A stretch of DNA of 31,351 nucleotides from DASUBV01 sp035763085 (GTDB lineage: Bacteria > Actinomycetota > Actinomycetes > Streptosporangiales > Streptosporangiaceae), in assembly GCA_035763085.1 (NCBI GenBank), contig DASUBV010000088.1, forward strand, positions 1 through 31,351. Reading direction: 5' to 3'. The position numbers and the translations under genes were made by a program. How positions within the stretch are numbered: position 1 is the stretch's first letter; every line of letters begins with the position of its first letter. The notes beneath the pieces are model-generated. The model saw nothing but the letters and a program-made list of their open reading frames with translations, had not been told where the DNA came from and ran no database searches. Shown here piece after piece: positions 22,017-29,604 of this stretch.

Positions 22017-24242
22017 TCAGCGATTCGGCGATGCAGCGGCCAGCGCCTGCTCATAGTCGCGGGCCGCGGGCAGGTCCGGGTGCCGGGCGCTGACCGCGCG
22101 GCCGAGGTCGCGCGCTGCCTGCAGGACGATCTCGGTACGCTGCTCGGCGGGCAGCGCGAGCAGCCGGCCCTGGCCCAGCCGCAGCGCCTGCTCGGGCTCG
22201 TCAGCGTCGGCCAGGCAGCGCGCCTGACCGAACACCACCAGGGTGGCGTCGAGTACCTCAGCCGCCGGGTAGAGCCGCAGGGCCCGCGAGTAGGCGCGCT
22301 GGGCTTCGGTGTGATCGCCGAGCATGGCCAGGGTGTCGCCGGTGTGGAAGTAGAACTGCCGCTCGGTGTAGCCGAGCGCGGTATCACCGGTCTCCTCGGC
22401 GCTCAGCTCGGCCAGCGCATCATGCGAGCGGTCCAGCGCGCCGCGGGCCCGGTCCAGCGCGTCGCGCAGGCCGCGCCCGCTGCGCCGGGCCAGCCGGGCC
22501 AGCCGGGCCTGGGCCCTGGCCTCGACTACCGGGCCCATGACCCCGGCCACGCACGGCCGGCGGCCGGCCAGGTCGATCGCGGAGCTGGCCAGGCTGGCGG
22601 CCTCGCGGGGATCGCCGTAGTACAGCGGCACCAGCGCCTCGCGGACGGCGACCCAGGCGCGCAGCGTGCGGTCCCCGGTCTCGTCGGTGGCGGTCCTGGC
22701 GGTCCGGAAGAACGACCGGGCCAGGCGCTGGTCACCGAGGTCGAGCATGATGATCCCGGCCAGGCCGGCCAGCTGGCCGGCGACCCGGCACAGCCGCTCG
22801 GCGAACTCCAGCGGCTGCCGCTCGGCGCACATCCGCCGGACGTCGCCGAAGTCCAGCAGCGCGTCGCACAGCAGCCGCAGCGACGGGACGGTCATGTACC
22901 GGCGGCCGTAACCGGCGGTGGTCTCCTCCCACTGATCGATCATGGTGGCCGACACGGTGCCACTCAGCAGCGCGTCGTCCATCTGACGGCGCATCCGGTC
23001 CACTGCCCCGAGGAACTCGCAATCCACCCGGGCGCCCGCGTCGGCCATCAGCCGGATCAGCATCCGGCGCAGATCATCCTCGCTCTCGGCCGGGGCGCGC
23101 TCGGCAACGGGCGGCCCGGTGTCGGCCCGCCCTGCCCGCCCGGCCTGCCCGGTCTGCCCGTCCTGGCCGGGCACGGCGACCGGGTCTGGCCCGGCGGACC
23201 GCTGGGCGGCGACCCGCGGCACGGCGACCTGCGGCACGGCCGGCGCGGGCGCCCGGTGCCTTGCAGGCCCGGTTCCTGCTGACCTGGTTCCTGCCGACCC
23301 GGATCCTGCAGGCCTGGTTCCCGCAGAGTTGGTTCCTGCAGACCTGGGCACAGGCACAGCGGGTCCCGACGCTCCGTGCCCGGGCGCTCCTGCCCCTGCC
23401 CCGGCAGGTCCCGGCACTCCTGGCGCCGGCCCGGTCGACGTCAGCCCGGGCGCTCCTGGCCCAGCGGCCTGGCCTGGCGCAGCTGCCCCGGCCAGTCCGG
23501 CGGTCTGTTCCGCGGTGGCTGCGGCATGACCCGCTGGCGTGGCCCGGCCCGGAGCGGCCGCGCCGGCCGACGCGGCCCGACCCGGCGCAGCCCGATCCGG
23601 CACGCCCTGACCCGGCACGCCCTGACCCGGCCCAGCCTGACTCGGCACGACCCGATCCGGCACGACCCGATCGGACGCAGCCTGACCCGGCACCACCGGG
23701 CCGGCCGCTGACGGCGGCGGGTCAGGAGGAGTCTCGCGCGAATCCGCGCCGCTGCTCGATGCCCGCAGCCGCGCGGCAGTCGCCGGGCGGTGTGACCGGC
23801 CGCACAGGCACGGGCCCTCAAAGCCCAGGTCCGGCGGGTCGGCCCGGTAGACCGAGCACACGTAGTGGAGGTACTCCGGGCCTGGTCGCTTCTGCCCGCC
23901 CTCATACGCCGACAGCAGCGTCTCGCTGAACCGCGGCACCCGGCGTCCCTCGGCCTGGTACCAGGCCCGGACCTGGGCCACCACGTCGGCGAGCGCGATC
24001 CCGAGCGCCAGCCGGTAGGCCCGGATCCGCGTGGTGCCGTAGGACGGCGCGCACTCGGCCAGGATCGCCGCGGCCACGTCCGCCGGCGAGGTCCCGGCAA
24101 CCAGTTCCCTGGCCCGGATCTCGCGGGCCAGGGCGACCTCCTGGCGGGCGGCGCCGACCAGCACCAGGCCTGGCCTTCCGGACGGGCTGGCGGCCCGGTC
24201 AGAACCTAATGCGGAGGCGACGGCTCGGCGCTCTCCCGGCAT
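22017..24242 (-). CDS. XRE-type regulator with long linker and C-terminal TPR-like domain
   Basis: Large (741 aa) regulator in three parts. Residues about 50-150 hold a helix-turn-helix-like region (RIRAYRLALGIALADVVAQVRAWY, then FSETLLSAYEGGQKRPGPEYLHYVCSVY, in pieces), followed by CLCGRSH. Residues about 160-385 are a low-complexity Pro/Ala/Gly linker with short repeats such as VPGQGVP and SAGT. Residues 386-741 are helical with TPR-like repeats (for example YFHTGDTLAMLGDHTEAQRA and YSRALRLYP). This architecture is common among actinobacterial signalling regulators that respond to peptides or partner proteins. ATG at 24242 has AAGGGG 4 nt upstream. It is divergent from mscS, sharing an AT-rich control region. 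Target genes unknown. Confidence 0.75.
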   Translation of the reverse strand: MPGERRAVASALGSDRAASPSGRPGLVLVGAARQEVALAREIRARELVAGTSPADVAAAILAECAPSYGTTRIRAYRLALGIALADVVAQVRAWYQAEGRRVPRFSETLLSAYEGGQKRPGPEYLHYVCSVYRADPPDLGFEGPCLCGRSHRPATAARLRASSSGADSRETPPDPPPSAAGPVVPGQAASDRVVPDRVVPSQAGPGQGVPGQGVPDRAAPGRAASAGAAAPGRATPAGHAAATAEQTAGLAGAAAPGQAAGPGAPGLTSTGPAPGVPGPAGAGAGAPGHGASGPAVPVPRSAGTNSAGTRPAGSGSAGTRSAGTGPARHRAPAPAVPQVAVPRVAAQRSAGPDPVAVPGQDGQTGQAGRAGRADTGPPVAERAPAESEDDLRRMLIRLMADAGARVDCEFLGAVDRMRRQMDDALLSGTVSATMIDQWEETTAGYGRRYMTVPSLRLLCDALLDFGDVRRMCAERQPLEFAERLCRVAGQLAGLAGIIMLDLGDQRLARSFFRTARTATDETGDRTLRAWVAVREALVPLYYGDPREAASLASSAIDLAGRRPCVAGVMGPVVEARAQARLARLARRSGRGLRDALDRARGALDRSHDALAELSAEETGDTALGYTERQFYFHTGDTLAMLGDHTEAQRAYSRALRLYPAAEVLDATLVVFGQARCLADADEPEQALRLGQGRLLALPAEQRTEIVLQAARDLGRAVSARHPDLPAARDYEQALAAASPNR

Positions 24243-24593
24243 GAATCCCCTTCCCGCTGCTCGTGACGGCGTCGCCCTGCACGAGCTGCCCCGGGGTGAC
24301 ACAGCGCGGCAGGTGCCGCGCGAGGAATCATCTTTGCTAACTAATTGTAATTTAGCAGTTGCGCTCCGTCGATTACCATCGGCGGAGATTTCGTGTTCGC
24401 GCGGCAGGCAACTATGGTTTCGGAATTGTGCCGGCGCGGCGCGGCGCCTGGACTGGCGGCCCGGACGCCGTCGCCGGCGGTCGCTGGCGCGCGCCATGCC
24501 CCCGCCTTGCGCCGGTCCCCGCGTCGAGCCCCCGACCTGCAAGAATGCCCCGGCCCGCCTGCGGCCAGGGCCGACCACTGAAAGGATCCCATC
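24243..24593. promoter_or_regulatory. Divergent control region with AT-rich operator and hairpin
   Basis: The only AT-rich island nearby, about 24330-24360, contains a 6-bp inverted repeat TGCTAA (24335-24340) and TTAGCA (24352-24357) with 11-bp spacing, and a minus-strand TACAAT that could be the -10 of the XRE/TPR gene. Next to it is an imperfect 10-bp hairpin CTCCGTCGAT-TACC-ATCGGCGGAG (24364-24387). The XRE product is a candidate to bind here. No gene lies in these 350 bp. Confidence 0.5.
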
Positions 24594-25703
24594 GTGGCCC
24601 TGCACGCCCTGACGATCCTGGCAGTGCCGCGCGGGCCGATGCTGCTGAGCTCCGCGCATGCCGTGACGCCCGCCGGGGCACAGGCTCCGACGCTGGAGTC
24701 CGTCTGCGGCAGCAGCCCCAGCATCGCCTGCCGCACCGTCTGGGACATCACGCACAATAAGCACCTGGCCGAGGTATCGCAGGCCTACCTGGCCGGCCCG
24801 GTCCAGGTGGCGGTGCGGATCGCGTTCGTGCTAGTGCTCGCGCTGATCGCGCGGGCGCTCGCCCGGCGGCTGATCAACCGGATCACCAGCCGGGCTGCGC
24901 AGCGGGCCGAGAGCGGCGGCCGCTCGCACTCGCTGCTGGGCGAGCGGCGCCAGCAGCGCGCCACCGCGCTCGGGTCGGTGCTCGGCAACGCGGCGTCGAT
25001 GACGATCTTCACGATCGCCGCCTTCATCATCCTCGGTGACCTCGGCCTGAACCTGGCGCCGGTGCTGGCCAGCGCCGGGGTGCTGGGCATCGCCATCGGG
25101 TTCGGCGCGCAGAACCTGGTGCAGGACTTCCTGGCCGGGATCTTCATGCTGATGGAGGACCAGTACGGCGTCGGTGACGTGATCACCATCGACAAGGTCA
25201 GCGGCACGGTCGAGGCGGTCAGCCTGCGCATTACCCGGATCCGTGACGTGAATGGCGTGATCTGGCATATCCGCAATGGCACGATCAGTGAGTCCGGCAA
25301 CGAGTCGCACGGCTGGGCCCGCGCCGTGGTGGACTTCCCGGTCCCCTACGACCTGGACATCATCGAGGTGCGCGGGCTGATGGAGAGCACCGCCGTGGCC
25401 ATGTGGCAGGACCCGGCCTGGCAGAACGTCATCCTGGAACGGCCCGAGGTGTGGGGTGTCCAGGAGGTCACCAGCGAGTCGGTGCTGATGCGGGTTATCG
25501 CCCGGACTGCGCCGCTGCGCCAGTGGGAGGTCGGCCGCGAGTTGCGGGAGCGAATCAAGACCGCGCTGGCGTCAGTGTCCGCGACCGGGGACGGCACCGC
25601 CAGCTCGCTGCCGGAGGGCACGCCGGACCCGGCCCCGCCTGGCCCCGGCGCGCCGGGTCCTGATGTGCCGCCCCCCGTCACAGGTGACCCGGACCCGGAC
25701 TGA
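24594..25703 (+). CDS. mscS: MscS-family mechanosensitive channel
   Basis: Tension-gated membrane channel that releases solutes on hypo-osmotic shock. The 369-aa product has membrane helices at about 70-92 and 132-150 and the pore helix (APVLASAGVLGIAIGFGAQNLVQD, about 155-178, in pieces), followed by the diagnostic FLAGIFMLMEDQYGVGDVI and IRNGTI beta-domain motifs. The pore helix keeps the Gly/Ala packing pattern. The C-terminus is a Pro-rich tail of 40 residues. GTG at 24594 has AAAGGA 7 nt upstream. A strong hairpin terminator follows at 25771-25803, so it is probably monocistronic. The N-terminus (residues 1-50) is extracytoplasmic-like with two cysteines (C38, C46). Confidence 0.93.
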   Translation: MALHALTILAVPRGPMLLSSAHAVTPAGAQAPTLESVCGSSPSIACRTVWDITHNKHLAEVSQAYLAGPVQVAVRIAFVLVLALIARALARRLINRITSRAAQRAESGGRSHSLLGERRQQRATALGSVLGNAASMTIFTIAAFIILGDLGLNLAPVLASAGVLGIAIGFGAQNLVQDFLAGIFMLMEDQYGVGDVITIDKVSGTVEAVSLRITRIRDVNGVIWHIRNGTISESGNESHGWARAVVDFPVPYDLDIIEVRGLMESTAVAMWQDPAWQNVILERPEVWGVQEVTSESVLMRVIARTAPLRQWEVGRELRERIKTALASVSATGDGTASSLPEGTPDPAPPGPGAPGPDVPPPVTGDPDPD

Positions 25704-25770
25704 CGCGGCGCGCCGGGAGCGGGCGCGGCCCGGCTGCTGGCTCGCCGGCCAGCCCCCGGCTCACAGGCCA

Positions 25771-25803
25771 GCCCCCGGCTGGCCCGCCCGGCCAGCCGGG
25801 GGC
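25771..25803 (+). terminator. Terminator after mscS with a competing arm
   Basis: Perfect 14-bp stem GCCCCCGGCTGGCC (25771-25784) and GGCCAGCCGGGGGC (25790-25803), 5-nt loop. A 15-bp direct repeat GGCCAGCCCCCGGCT occurs at 25747-25761 and 25766-25780, so the upstream copy can also pair partly with the right arm. It separates mscS from glbO. Confidence 0.75.
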
Positions 25804-25838
25804 GAATTACCGGACGCGGAACATACCCTGGAGCCGTT

Positions 25839-26267
25839 ATGGATGACACCCGAGAGATCAGCCTGTACGAGGCCGTCGGCGGCGAGCCGACCTTCCGGCG
25901 CCTGGTGCGCCGCTTCTACGAAGAGGTCGCCGCGGACCCCGAGCTGCGCCCCGTGTACCCCAGCCGCGACCTGGGCCCCGCCGAGGAGCATCTGCGACTG
26001 TTCCTGATCCAGTACTGGGGCGGGCCGGCCACCTACAACGAGCGGCGCGGCCACCCCCGGCTGCGGAAGCGGCACGTGCACTTCACCATCGGCGAGGCCG
26101 AGCGCGACGCCTGGCTGCGGCACATGCGCACCGCGCTGGACGAGCTCGAGCTCGACCCCGCGCATGACGCCCAGCTCTGGGATTACCTGGTGATGGCCGC
26201 GCACAGCCTGGTCAACCAGCCGCTGCGCCATCCCGGCGGCCCTGACCTGGGGCTGACTCCGGCCTGA
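25839..26267 (+). CDS. glbO: Group II truncated haemoglobin (GlbO type)
   Basis: Small haem protein that binds oxygen with high affinity and is linked to membrane respiration or redox and nitric oxide chemistry in mycobacteria. The 142-aa product matches trHbO throughout: RFYEEVAADPELRPVYP, QYWGGPATY and RGHPRLRKRH. The key residues are all present: Tyr B10 (Y27), Tyr CD1 (Y40), proximal His F8 (H79) and Trp G8 (W92). ATG at 25839 with GGAG 5 nt upstream. It stands alone between mscS and the kinase gene. Confidence 0.95.
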   Translation: MDDTREISLYEAVGGEPTFRRLVRRFYEEVAADPELRPVYPSRDLGPAEEHLRLFLIQYWGGPATYNERRGHPRLRKRHVHFTIGEAERDAWLRHMRTALDELELDPAHDAQLWDYLVMAAHSLVNQPLRHPGGPDLGLTPA

Positions 26268-26279
26268 CCGGGCCGGATT

Positions 26280-26455
26280 ATCCCCGTCTGGCAGGATGAC
26301 GGGCATTCCGCCAGATACTAAAATTAACTCTTCTTCAATCCGTACTTAGTTAGCCCGTGCGTGACTCATCGGTAGGTGAGCGACATGCACGTAACTGAAC
26401 CGCGCTCCTGCCTCCGGCCGCGTCCGGGGTGCGAGCGATCCCTGCTGGAGGCCCG
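26280..26455 (+). promoter_or_regulatory. Upstream region of the kinase gene with an AT-rich island
   Basis: Between glbO and the kinase the stretch 26310-26353 is strikingly AT-rich and contains ATACTAAAATTAACT and TACTTAGTTAG. The TTAACT / AGTTAG ends can pair weakly. It is the obvious promoter location, but no confident -35/-10 pair can be chosen. Confidence 0.35.
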
Positions 26456-28447
26456 GTGACCGAGGAGATCGGCGCGGCCGCGTTCGAGGCTGTCCCGGGC
26501 ACGCAGATCGCCGGCTACCAGGTCGAGGCGGAGATCGGCCGGGGCGGGATGGCGATTGTCTACCGGGCCCTCGACAGCAAGCTGGGCCGGCCCGTCGCGC
26601 TGAAGATCCTGGCCCCGCGGCTGGCCGAGGATGAGTCGTTCCGGCGCCGGTTCATGCACGAGTCACGAGCCGCCGCGGCGGTCGATCATCCCAACATCGT
26701 CCCGGTCTTCGAGGCCGGCGAGGCAGACGGGTGCCTGTTCATCGCCATGCGCTACGTCGGGACCGGCGACGTGCGGACCCTGCTGCAGCGGCAGGGCCGG
26801 CTTCCGCTCCCCCGGGTCGTCGCCATCGTCTCCCAGGTCGCCTCGGCCCTGGACGTCGCGCACGCGCGCGGGCTGGTGCACCGGGACATCAAGCCCGCCA
26901 ACATGCTGCTGGCCGAGTCCGCTGACGGTCGCTCTGACCACGTCTACCTGTCGGATTTCGGGCTGAGCAAGCTGACCCTGGCGCCGACCGGGCTCACCTC
27001 GACCGGCCAGTTCATGGGCACGCTCGACTACGTCGCGCCCGAGCAGATCGAGGGCAAGTCCGTCGACGGCCGGGCCGACCTGTATGCGCTGGCCTGCACC
27101 ACGGTGGAGATGCTCAGCGGCGCGCCGCCCTTCCGGCGGTCCGAGAACATGGCGCTGATGTGGGCCCAGCTGTCCGAGCCGCCGCCCCGGCTGACCGGGC
27201 GCTGCCCCGAGCTGCCGCCGGCGATCGACGATGTCATCTCCACGGCGCTGGCCAAGGCACCCGGCGACCGGCACCTGAGCTGCGGCGAGTTCGCGGCCGC
27301 CCTGCACTCCGCGGCCCGGGCTCGCGGGCCGGAGGCCTGGGGAGCCGCGCGGGATGCGGTCCGCATGCCCACCGAGCAGGCCTACCTGCCCGGTGCCCGG
27401 CACACGGCCCTGGATGCCGCGGCGGACCCGGCGATGCGGTCAGCGCCAGCCGGCTCGCCCGGAGCGCCTGCGGGCGGTGCTATCTTCCCGGCGGCTGCGG
27501 CCGGCGCGGCCGCCGGCGCCGCAGCCGGCGCTGCCGCCGCGGGCATCTCCGCTCTGCCGGACTCGCCCGGCCCGGCGAGCCCGTCCGCCTGGCCGGCCGG
27601 ATCGGGCGGACCGGCGAGCCCTGCCGCCTGGCCCGGCGGACCGGGCGGGCCAGCAGGCCCGGCGTCCTGGCCCGGCGGCGGATCAAGCGGGCCCGCGGGC
27701 CCGGCGTCCTGGCAGGCATCCGGCGGCCGGGGCGCCCCGTCCATCCCGCCGCCGTCGGCGGGCACGCATGTCCCGCCTGCCGGGCCGGCCCCGGCGTCAG
27801 CCTGGGGCAGGTCGGCCCTGCCCGAGTCGGACCTGCCGCCTGCGCCCGATGACTGGTTCCGCCCGTCGACTCCGGACAGCCAGTCCGCGCCGGCTGCCTC
27901 ACAGGCGCCCGTCGACCCGCGGTGGCTCACGCCGGGCACGCCCGGAGCGCGGGTTACGGTGCCGCCCGGGGCACGGCCGGCCAGACACAGCGGAGGCAGC
28001 CGCGCCGGCCTGGCGATCGTGGTCGTGATCATCGCGGCGGCGTGCCTGGCCATTGCCGCCGTCCTGGTGCTCCGGCACCGCACCGCGGCGCAGTCCCCGC
28101 CACAGCAGCAGTCCCCGCCGGCGACCTCGCCCGCCACGGCGCCGGGGCCAGCGGTGCCCGCGGCCCCGGCCAGTGTCGTGGCGGCCTACTTCCGCGCGAT
28201 CAACCATCACCATTACGCACGGGCCTGGGCGCTCGGCGGCCGGAACACCGGCGAGACCTACTCCCAGTTCGTCAGCGGCTTCAGCAACACCGCCCACGAC
28301 GCTGTTCAGATCACGTCGGTCAGCGGCGGCGTGGTGGCGGCGCGGCTGGTCGCGACCCAGACCGACGGCACGACGCAGGTCTACCAGGGCACTTACACCG
28401 TGACGCGCGGCCGGATCGCCGCGTTCAGCATCCGCCGGGTGAACTAG
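26456..28447 (+). CDS. Transmembrane Ser/Thr protein kinase (PknB/Hanks type)
   Basis: Eukaryote-like receptor kinase of 663 aa. The cytoplasmic kinase domain (about residues 22-280) has the Gly loop GRGGMA (28-33), catalytic K50 in ALKIL, E69, HRDIKPANM with D144, DFG at 167-169, and GTLDYVAPEQ (188-197); it looks active. The activation loop has several Thr/Ser (LTSTGQFMGT) as autophosphorylation sites. A 235-residue Pro/Ala/Gly/Ser linker with repeated (A/G)SWPGG-like units follows, then a membrane helix at 517-539 and a 124-residue extracellular domain (ASVVAAYFRAINHHHYARAW onward) resembling an NTF2/SnoaL-like sensor fold, not PASTA. I chose GTG at 26456 because TGGAGG lies 4 nt upstream; a GTG at 26429 lacks this. 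Confidence 0.93.
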   Translation: MTEEIGAAAFEAVPGTQIAGYQVEAEIGRGGMAIVYRALDSKLGRPVALKILAPRLAEDESFRRRFMHESRAAAAVDHPNIVPVFEAGEADGCLFIAMRYVGTGDVRTLLQRQGRLPLPRVVAIVSQVASALDVAHARGLVHRDIKPANMLLAESADGRSDHVYLSDFGLSKLTLAPTGLTSTGQFMGTLDYVAPEQIEGKSVDGRADLYALACTTVEMLSGAPPFRRSENMALMWAQLSEPPPRLTGRCPELPPAIDDVISTALAKAPGDRHLSCGEFAAALHSAARARGPEAWGAARDAVRMPTEQAYLPGARHTALDAAADPAMRSAPAGSPGAPAGGAIFPAAAAGAAAGAAAGAAAAGISALPDSPGPASPSAWPAGSGGPASPAAWPGGPGGPAGPASWPGGGSSGPAGPASWQASGGRGAPSIPPPSAGTHVPPAGPAPASAWGRSALPESDLPPAPDDWFRPSTPDSQSAPAASQAPVDPRWLTPGTPGARVTVPPGARPARHSGGSRAGLAIVVVIIAAACLAIAAVLVLRHRTAAQSPPQQQSPPATSPATAPGPAVPAAPASVVAAYFRAINHHHYARAWALGGRNTGETYSQFVSGFSNTAHDAVQITSVSGGVVAARLVATQTDGTTQVYQGTYTVTRGRIAAFSIRRVN

Positions 28448-28737
28448 CGCGGCCGCCCGCCGCGGATCACGGCGGGAGGCGTGTCAGCAGCCCGCCCGGG
28501 CAAGCGCAGCCGCGCGCCGGGACGCAGCCAGCCGGTCAGCAGGCGGCCTGGCAGCTACTCCGGGAGGTTAGCGCTGCGGTGATCACGTGCTCCGGCCGGC
28601 CGCAGGGTCGAGGCCGCCCGGGTCCGCCCGGCCCGGAGGCTGCGTCCAGCATGCTGTCGTTCATGCCGGCCAGACAGGCCCGGGCAATCTGCCGCTGGCC
28701 CCGCCCCGGGCTGGCGGCCGTCCGGCTGCGGGCCGGC
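28448..28737. other. Gap between kinase and amphi-Trp genes
   Basis: About 290 bp between two convergent genes. Apart from the hairpin at 28456-28476 I see no feature or coding signal in it. Confidence 0.5.
28456..28476 (+). terminator. Terminator hairpin after the kinase gene
   Basis: CCCGCCG-CGGATCA-CGGCGGG, perfect 7-bp stem, 7-nt loop, starting 9 nt after the kinase stop codon. Confidence 0.5.
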
Positions 28738-29457
28738 CTAGGAAACGCCAGCCGCCGTCCGGGTCCGGGCCGACCCGCGAGTGCCGGGAGCCGTCCGGGT
28801 CGGGGGCCGCCGGGTGGTCCCGGAGCCCGCAGACGACGGAGTCCGGGATGCAGTCCTGGACGATCTGGCCCTGGCCGACGCGGTCCTGGACGCCTTAGCC
28901 CGGGATGAGGCAGGCCGGGACGCCGTGGACCGAGCCGGGGCGAGCCGGGACGCCGATGCCCTGGACGACCTAGCCCCGGACGACGCAGTCCTAGACGACG
29001 ACTTAGCCCCGGACGACGCAGTCCTGGACGACGACTTAGCCCTGGCCGACGCGGTCCTGGACGCCTTAGCCCGGGATGAGGCAGGCCGGGACGCCGTGGA
29101 CCGGGCCGGGGCGAGCCGGGACGCCGATGCCCTGGACGACCTGGCCCCGGACGACGCAGTCCTGGATGATGCGGCTCTGGCCGCCGCAGGCCGGGAGGAT
29201 GCGGCCGGCTTCGACGACGGTGCCCGGGATGGTGCCGTCGACCACTTGACCTCCAGCTCGATCTCGACCTCGTCGCCGTCGACCTCCACCTCGAGCTCGG
29301 TGCGCACGTTGTCGGGGATTTTCAGCTTCATGGTGCCGCCGGGCCCGAACGGGACCTCAGCGTCGCCCTTGGTGAAAGCCCGCGCCAGCACCGACAGCAA
29401 GGCGGCTGCCTCGTCGCGGCTGACCGCCTCCTTGCGTTCCACCTTGACGTCCGACAT
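28738..29457 (-). CDS. Amphi-Trp domain protein with a duplicated basic Ser/Ala/Arg tail
   Basis: The first 70-75 residues (MSDVKVERKEAVSRDEAAALL, then VPFGPGGTMKLKIPDNVRTELEVEVDGDEVEIELEVKW in pieces) match the small amphi-Trp domain, whose function is unknown. The rest, about 165 residues, is a low-complexity tail of Ser, Ala, Arg, Thr and Lys with many RTASS, SRAKAS and SRASAS units, strongly basic and without hydrophobic core, reminiscent of histone-H1-like or nucleoid-protein tails. The tail contains a long internal duplication (57-residue offset). ATG at 29457 has GGGAG 8 nt upstream; an ATG at 29472 is an alternative. DNA or RNA binding by the tail is inference. Confidence 0.75.
   Translation of the reverse strand: MSDVKVERKEAVSRDEAAALLSVLARAFTKGDAEVPFGPGGTMKLKIPDNVRTELEVEVDGDEVEIELEVKWSTAPSRAPSSKPAASSRPAAARAASSRTASSGARSSRASASRLAPARSTASRPASSRAKASRTASARAKSSSRTASSGAKSSSRTASSGARSSRASASRLAPARSTASRPASSRAKASRTASARARSSRTASRTPSSAGSGTTRRPPTRTAPGTRGSARTRTAAGVS
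28869..29166. repeat. 127-bp duplication within the amphi-Trp gene tail
   Basis: 28869-28995 and 29040-29166 match with three differences seen (28933/29104, 28972/29143, 28993/29164, all A/G), offset 171 bp (57 codons, frame kept). Between them a 33-bp unit TAGCCCCGGACGACGCAGTC.. repeats in tandem from about 28971 to 29036. Confidence 0.9.
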
Positions 29458-29492
29458 GACATGCACTCCCATCGGCTGCCGTAGACCAGACG

Positions 29493-29578
29493 GGGCTGCC
29501 GGGGTTCCCGGGCAGCCCTCGTTGTCCTGGTCATCTTTCGGCAGCCGCGGCCCGCGGTCCTCACCCTCGCGGGGTGAG
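29493..29578 (-). terminator. Two hairpins downstream of ettA
   Basis: CTCACCC-TCGCG-GGGTGAG (29560-29578, 7-bp stem) begins 26 nt past the ettA stop, and GGGCTGCC / GGCAGCCC (29493-29518, 8-bp stem, 10-nt loop) follows. They separate ettA from the amphi-Trp gene on the same strand. Confidence 0.5.
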
Positions 29579-29604
29579 CTGCGCCAGGCGGCGACGTTGC
29601 CGGC

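Noticed and set aside
22080..23282. Open frame antisense to the XRE/TPR gene
   Set aside because: Shadow of the regulator frame; low-complexity and without family features.
24243..24764. N-terminal extension of the XRE/TPR gene up to 24764
   Set aside because: Runs through the AT-rich control region and the mscS start; the ATG at 24242 has a good ribosome binding site and starts a family-like N-terminus.
28860..29170. CRISPR-like repeats
   Set aside because: Repeats are in frame inside a gene, with no regular spacers of unique sequence and no cas genes.
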